Source: Strigops habroptila | Lineage: Eukaryota; Chordata; Aves; Psittaciformes; Psittacidae | Direction of reading: 5' to 3' | Length of the DNA: 64,000 nucleotides | NCBI RefSeq assembly: GCF_004027225.2 | Contig: NC_046358.1 | Coordinates: 7,967,284 to 8,031,283 of the forward strand | In this document: piece after piece, positions 54,501-60,500 of the stretch | How the letters are laid out: every line of letters begins with the position of its first letter | How positions within the stretch are numbered: position 1 is the first letter of the stretch | Notes under the pieces: model-generated | Seen by the model: the letters and a program-made list of their open reading frames with translations, nothing else | Database searches by the model: none | Told to the model about the DNA's origin: nothing | Translations under genes and position numbers: made by a program

Positions 54501-57500
54501 GCTGGCAGAACCTTTTCCCATTTCAATTAATACCATCTGAGAACTCACCTTTTCAGTAATTCTCTCTGTGATGTCATCAATTTCTCTGATTAAGGCATGA
54601 ATCTCTAGGGCTCCCTCTAACTTCTTCCTGTATGCATTCAGGTTACCATGGAAACTGTTCCACCTTTTATTGAAAAGAGTATTTTAGAGGTGTATTTCAG
54701 AGGTGAGGATTTCCACAACTGAATTTCAGATCTAAGTAAAAATACAGGATTTCTGAACCACCTTACATATTGATATGAAATGACCCACAGTAGGGACACA
54801 TCATAGAGATAAAGCATTAGCCTGGCACGGCTACCTGGTTATATGTACTCCAAGTTTTCAGGATGGCATGGAGGTTAAAAGCGAAGAAGTACTGATACAG
54901 TTTCCTTAAATTCTCAATAAGCTCACAATCCCAATCTTCATGCTTTTGGCTCTTAGCTAGTGGGCTGTGAAGTAGCCAAAGCAACACGCACTTGAAAAGG
55001 ACAACTATGTGAACAGATGGAAGCATCTTAGCTTCATAAATCTACTGTGAAAAGTGCCATGAAGCAGCATATATGTCTGGAAGGCTAGAAACATGGCTTT
55101 GGTCCTGCTGGATTATAAATCCTTTTGGCTAACTGCTCTGAGAGCCTTGAAAGGCAACTCCAGTGTCTGATGTTTGGTAGTCCTGGTGTTAAAGAAGAAA
55201 ATACATGTCACAACTCCTCCATTTATCCCAGCCCAAGATACCTAATCTTCCCTTCTTGTTTTTGCTTTACCGAGAAACTTTTAAAAGCAGACTCACTTCT
55301 CATTGAGCTGCTTCCGGCGCTCATATATTGTCTTTGTTTCTCCCTTGTTCTGTCTCTCTAATTTCATGGCCAGGGCATTGATAGCCCTGATATGAGCATC
55401 ATCCACTGTCATCTCCTGTAAAGTGAGAAAAGGAACAAAGGTATGTGTTCAAAATGCTTGTGACTGAGTTTTCCACTGAGATGTGAGGAAAAAAACACTG
55501 CAACAAGCAAGAGTTTAACCTCGCTACCAAATATTTCAAACACATGGGGTTTGCTTTACTACAACTGCTAGTGTTGCCAGTCCCTGATGAGAAGACAGTA
55601 ATGGCAAGAAAGAACATTAGCGACTATAGATTCAACAAAGATCTAGGTCTAGACAAGGACCCTCAGAGCTTCATTTCTAAGCCAGGCATTCCAGCGGGGG
55701 CTCATTCACTGCAGTTGTTGTTTACATACATAGCTGCTGTGGTAAAGCTGATCTGTGGCAGATTGTTCCTTTGTCAAAGAGGTAGTAATTTGTGCCTCCT
55801 AGGCCTACTCACTGTTTTTCCTAGATATGCTTTTGTCCAGAAGTGCCTTCTGTACTGTGGACAACAGGCTTAAAATCCATACGGCCTTGAGAAACCCAGA
55901 TAACCCATGCCGTCGCATTTTCTTCTAAATCAACATCGCTGCATTTTAAAAGGCATGCTAAGTCTTCAAGACAACTTGCTTCACATGTACATACCATAGA
56001 AAGGATAATATTTGCACATTGCACATATAATCTGGGCTAGAGAGGAAAAACTGTTCTTTTGGAGCATGACAGATGGCCAACACTGAACACTGCTCCAGGA
56101 TTCAAAAACATTCTCTATTTTTCTAAGCCCAGTAAATCACAAGCTTAGCAAGGAGACATTAATCATTGGTATAGTAGAAGCACAGCTGCAAGATGCCAGC
56201 ACATGGCTAATAGAAGTACTGACTTCATTTGTATTTTATTTATGCTACATTCATACCAATGTGCATGCTTCCATATGTGCTTTACTAGTATACACAGCCA
56301 AAAAGTAAACAAGAGAAACCTGCAGACAGCCACATATTCTTCAGAAACCCTTCAGTCTCCTCTCCTGGGAAAAAATAGTAGCCCTGTGTGACAAAATATT
56401 AGTAGAAAATCTGGCAGCCACCAATGCAGGATGATTGCTCCCTACTCTGATCTCAGATGGAGAAACCTAGACTGGATGGATGCACACACTGTGCCAGGAC
56501 CAGCCTGCATCTGTTTGCATTGCCCTATGAAGTACTGTATAAGTAAGCATCAACTATGAGGGTATCATTGTCTCAGCTTTTTTCTGCAGGAGTCATTTTC
56601 AGACTGGTACAGGAGCAGTGGCTACAAGCTCTACGAACTAAGTATCTAAGGCCAAGAGTTTCCTGTGGCACATGAAGTCTGCCTTAATTTATGGTAAGAC
56701 TTTGCTATTCAGAGTCTTATACTAACTGGGACACTGGGTTGTTTCTGCCTCTTTCAGCATCATTCTTTTGGCTGGGACATCCTTTGCTCCATCCCTTAGC
56801 TCACAGTTCAGCTGGTGAGAACTGAAGGGCCAATGAAGGTCTCTTCAGTAATTCCCTGGTGCTGAAGCTGAGTATTTTGGCTCTCTACCCAAATCCAGTA
56901 CTAATGCACTGCCACAGGGATTTCTGCTGGGCTCTGGAAAGGGGAGCTCAGGGGTTTCTCCCAGGTGCCAGGCACATCTGTACTGTTACTTCATAGAAGA
57001 ACATAGAAGAGGGTTGTCTCCTTCTGCTGTTAGGCAACATAAATGGAAGATAGGAGCTGCCATAACAGGAATTGGCAACAAGATAACAGGCAAACAAAGG
57101 ATGAAGAATATTAGGAGAGAATATCAGAGCAAACCTCAGTCACAAAGTCCATTTTTAATCCACTTCTGGGTGGAACTCACTGTGACTTTGTGGACTGCAT
57201 TAACCAAACTGGTAATCTATTCAAATTCAGGCTCACATAGCCAGCTTTCCAGTCATGTAATGCAATCAAATCTTTAGATTGTATCATGAGCTCCTGACAG
57301 CTCTGTTTAGACATCTTCAAAGTAGAAAGCCGAATGAATGAAAATTCTGTCTTGTTTAATGGCTTATAAAGGGACTTATACCCCCCTGATCTTTCACCTC
57401 CTTAGGGTACTGGAACTGTATTTGCTACCTGGATATACTGCTGGGCTGGAAAGTTAACTGCTGCTTCCAGCCACACAAGGAATGTTCATGGAAAACACCC

Positions 57501-60500
57501 CTTACCCCTGATGTTGCTCCACGGAACTCATTCAGCTTTTTCATGAGCTGCAGGCAGTGTTCGTAGTCATTTCCCACATCACCTACATTAATCATGACTT
57601 CCTGGGGAGATAAGCAGCAGACAGGCAAACATTCAGGCTAAGAGTACAAAAACACAGCATGTCCCAGTGCTTATGCTGTTGCAATAAGGTCTGTGATGTG
57701 TCTGTAAATCACTGACCTACAGCTTCTGAAGTAGTCTCTTCTGATCTTTAGGTAATTATGAGACTTTGTCCTAACTCCCTCTCCAATCTAATACTGATTG
57801 TGGAAGCAACCTCTGAATGAAAACTTAGTGGATAAAGTGATTCTTCCTTCATTCTTACGAAGAGAAACTTTCAGATTTGACACACAATGAAAGTGAGTGC
57901 CAGTTGCCAAATGCTTCAAATCTCTTCCATTCTAGTCTGCTTTCATCACTCTGTCCCGATAGAGACACAGAAGATGACCATCAATAATCACAATCACTTT
58001 ACATAAGTAAACATTTTACATGAGAACATGTGCTAACACTGTCCAACTGGCTCTGGCATGGAAACACTCCAAAAAATTTTTAGAATTTATTGAATCATTC
58101 CTTCCACATGGTTTGTGGAACATGTCATGATTCTTCCAGGCAAAAGCCACTAATAAAAGATGCTGGAAGATGACACATCTATTGGAAGTTCACTGCTAAA
58201 TAGCAAGTCTTTAGTGTGCTGCTTGGGTGGAATACTAGAATCCATTCACCTTCTCTCTGATCCAAGCTTCCACCTGGTCCACCTTCTGGAGAAATTCCAA
58301 GAAATCCCGGCTGTCCTCCAGCATCTTTCCACGAGCAGCAACAGCTCTCTTCAACTTCTCCCAACGTTCCTGAAGCATGCGGACTCGGCGACGGATCTCT
58401 CCTGATTTTGGGTGGCTTTTTGATACCAGGGCTTCTCCTTTCTTTACATTCAGAGGAAGAAATTAGAAATTAAGGTTGACACTTATTTTTAATGTGACTA
58501 CCATGTTACATGACCTTTTTAGAGGGACTTTCTCAGTTTCCTAACCTGGACTGCCCAATAAATTACAAATATAAATTCTTACCACCCAAATGATACTGCT
58601 CAGCTGAAAGTTTTTGTGTCTGGGGGAAGCAAGAAGACTAGGATTTGAATATTTCCCTGCCAAGAATGACATTCATGGTGTGGAAGCACCAAGAGAGGTA
58701 TGATTGTGTCCTTCAGCTATGAGATTTACCCAGTTTGAACAAGAATGTTCACAGATCAGGTATGAAATCCTCTTTACCTTTTGTAGGAGTAATCACCCTA
58801 AGCAAGGAAGAAGTCAGTGATATCTTCCTATTTAGGCAATAAGGAAAGATGAAAGTTCCCTAGATAGAGCAATTAACAAATTTCTTTGCTCTAAAATAAC
58901 AGCATTATTTTTCCATGGCATAGCAACTGGGTTCTGGAATAGCAACTGGTTTCTTGCCACACAATTAGGATAATTGATATAGAAGTGATGAACAAGCTAC
59001 CTTTCCTTTTCATTCCATCCATCTGCTCTTCTTTGGATAACCAGCAATATTCTGTAAAAACACTAGCAGATTGAGAGTTACCTTATTAACAGCTGTGATG
59101 ATTGCTTCATTTGCTAGAATCTCTGCCTCAAAGACCTGATGTTTCTGCAGCAGCTTCATTTTGTCCTGCAGACTGCTAGGGTCTTTTATGGAAGGATCCT
59201 CTAGCTTCTGCATGCGCTCACTGATCCAGTCTTCTGCCTGCAGCAATGTGAGGCATCAGAGTTAGCATGACAACATAACAACTACACGCTGTCCTGAGGC
59301 CTCCTCCTAAGACAGGTCATTGTCCTATGTAAGTGTCTATCCCTGGGCTAGGTAAATTGAGCTAGGAGCTGACAGCCGAGGTGGCTCTCCAATTTCTGAA
59401 CTATTCTATTTGATAGGAAATAAAAGCAGGTAAGAATTAAAATAATTTTTATCTGACCACAAGAATAATGAAAAACTCCTTGAATACGCCAAATTTTATC
59501 ACAAGCTATAACCAGATTATACAATCTTCTCGATTAGATATAGAGAATCTTTGTGCACATATGCAGCCTCAACACGGTAGACATATTTAAAATGAGATTA
59601 TGACAGCTGATCAGATTTAGGTCTCTGAATTTCATCCCTATCTATCTATCTCTGTCATTGACCTGTAAGACGGCTTAAGAGTCATAAGAATTCTGGTCCC
59701 TCACCCACAAAAAAGCACTAACATTTCCTGATCTCAGTGATGCTGTGAGACCTAAATGGAAAACGCAAAGTAAATAATGGCTTACTGATGGGGCCAAGCA
59801 CTAATCAGATTATTTGAAAGCAAATACAACTCTATTTGCTTTTACACTTCATAAAATTCAAAATGGACTACTCAGGAACATCATGTTCAGATGAGCAGGT
59901 GAACCGCGAGATCTAACAAAGCAAGAGTTATGTGTTTCTCTTAGGAAATTATTTTTTTAGGGGATTAGATGTATGCAGAATAAATGGACAATATCATAAT
60001 GAGTTTTCCATGATTTTCTTTAAAATCTGCTAAACTTTAGCCCTTAGCACTGAAGGAAATATTTCCTATCCATCAAAACACTGAGAACTGAACATTTTTG
60101 ACATACATTGTAACTGACCCTTTTGTCCTCAGACCACTGAAGTAACCTAATGTTTTGACAACACAGGAACAGCAAATTGAAGCCAACTTTATCATTTTCA
60201 AAGCATCTTGGCTGTCCTTGCAGAACTATGCTACATGCACACAAGACTTGACAACTGGAGGATTTTCTCAGTTAATTAATGATTTGAAGTGTTGTTTCAG
60301 CTGCTGAAATTCTACAAACAATAACAGAAATAGCTTTCATGAGCAATGTGCTCTCCAGAAACTGTTCCCCTCCAAAGCACAGTTAGAGACTCAAACAGGA
60401 GCCTTATGATGTCAGGGTTGCCCAGGACAGCATACAGTCATCTGCTGTTTTAATATCTGACACCCTCCTCACAAGCTCGGGCCTTCTTCCTTCTCCAGCC

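Noticed and set aside
58160..58405. 81-codon plus-strand open frame
   Set aside because: Antisense shadow of the spectrin exon 58250-58441.
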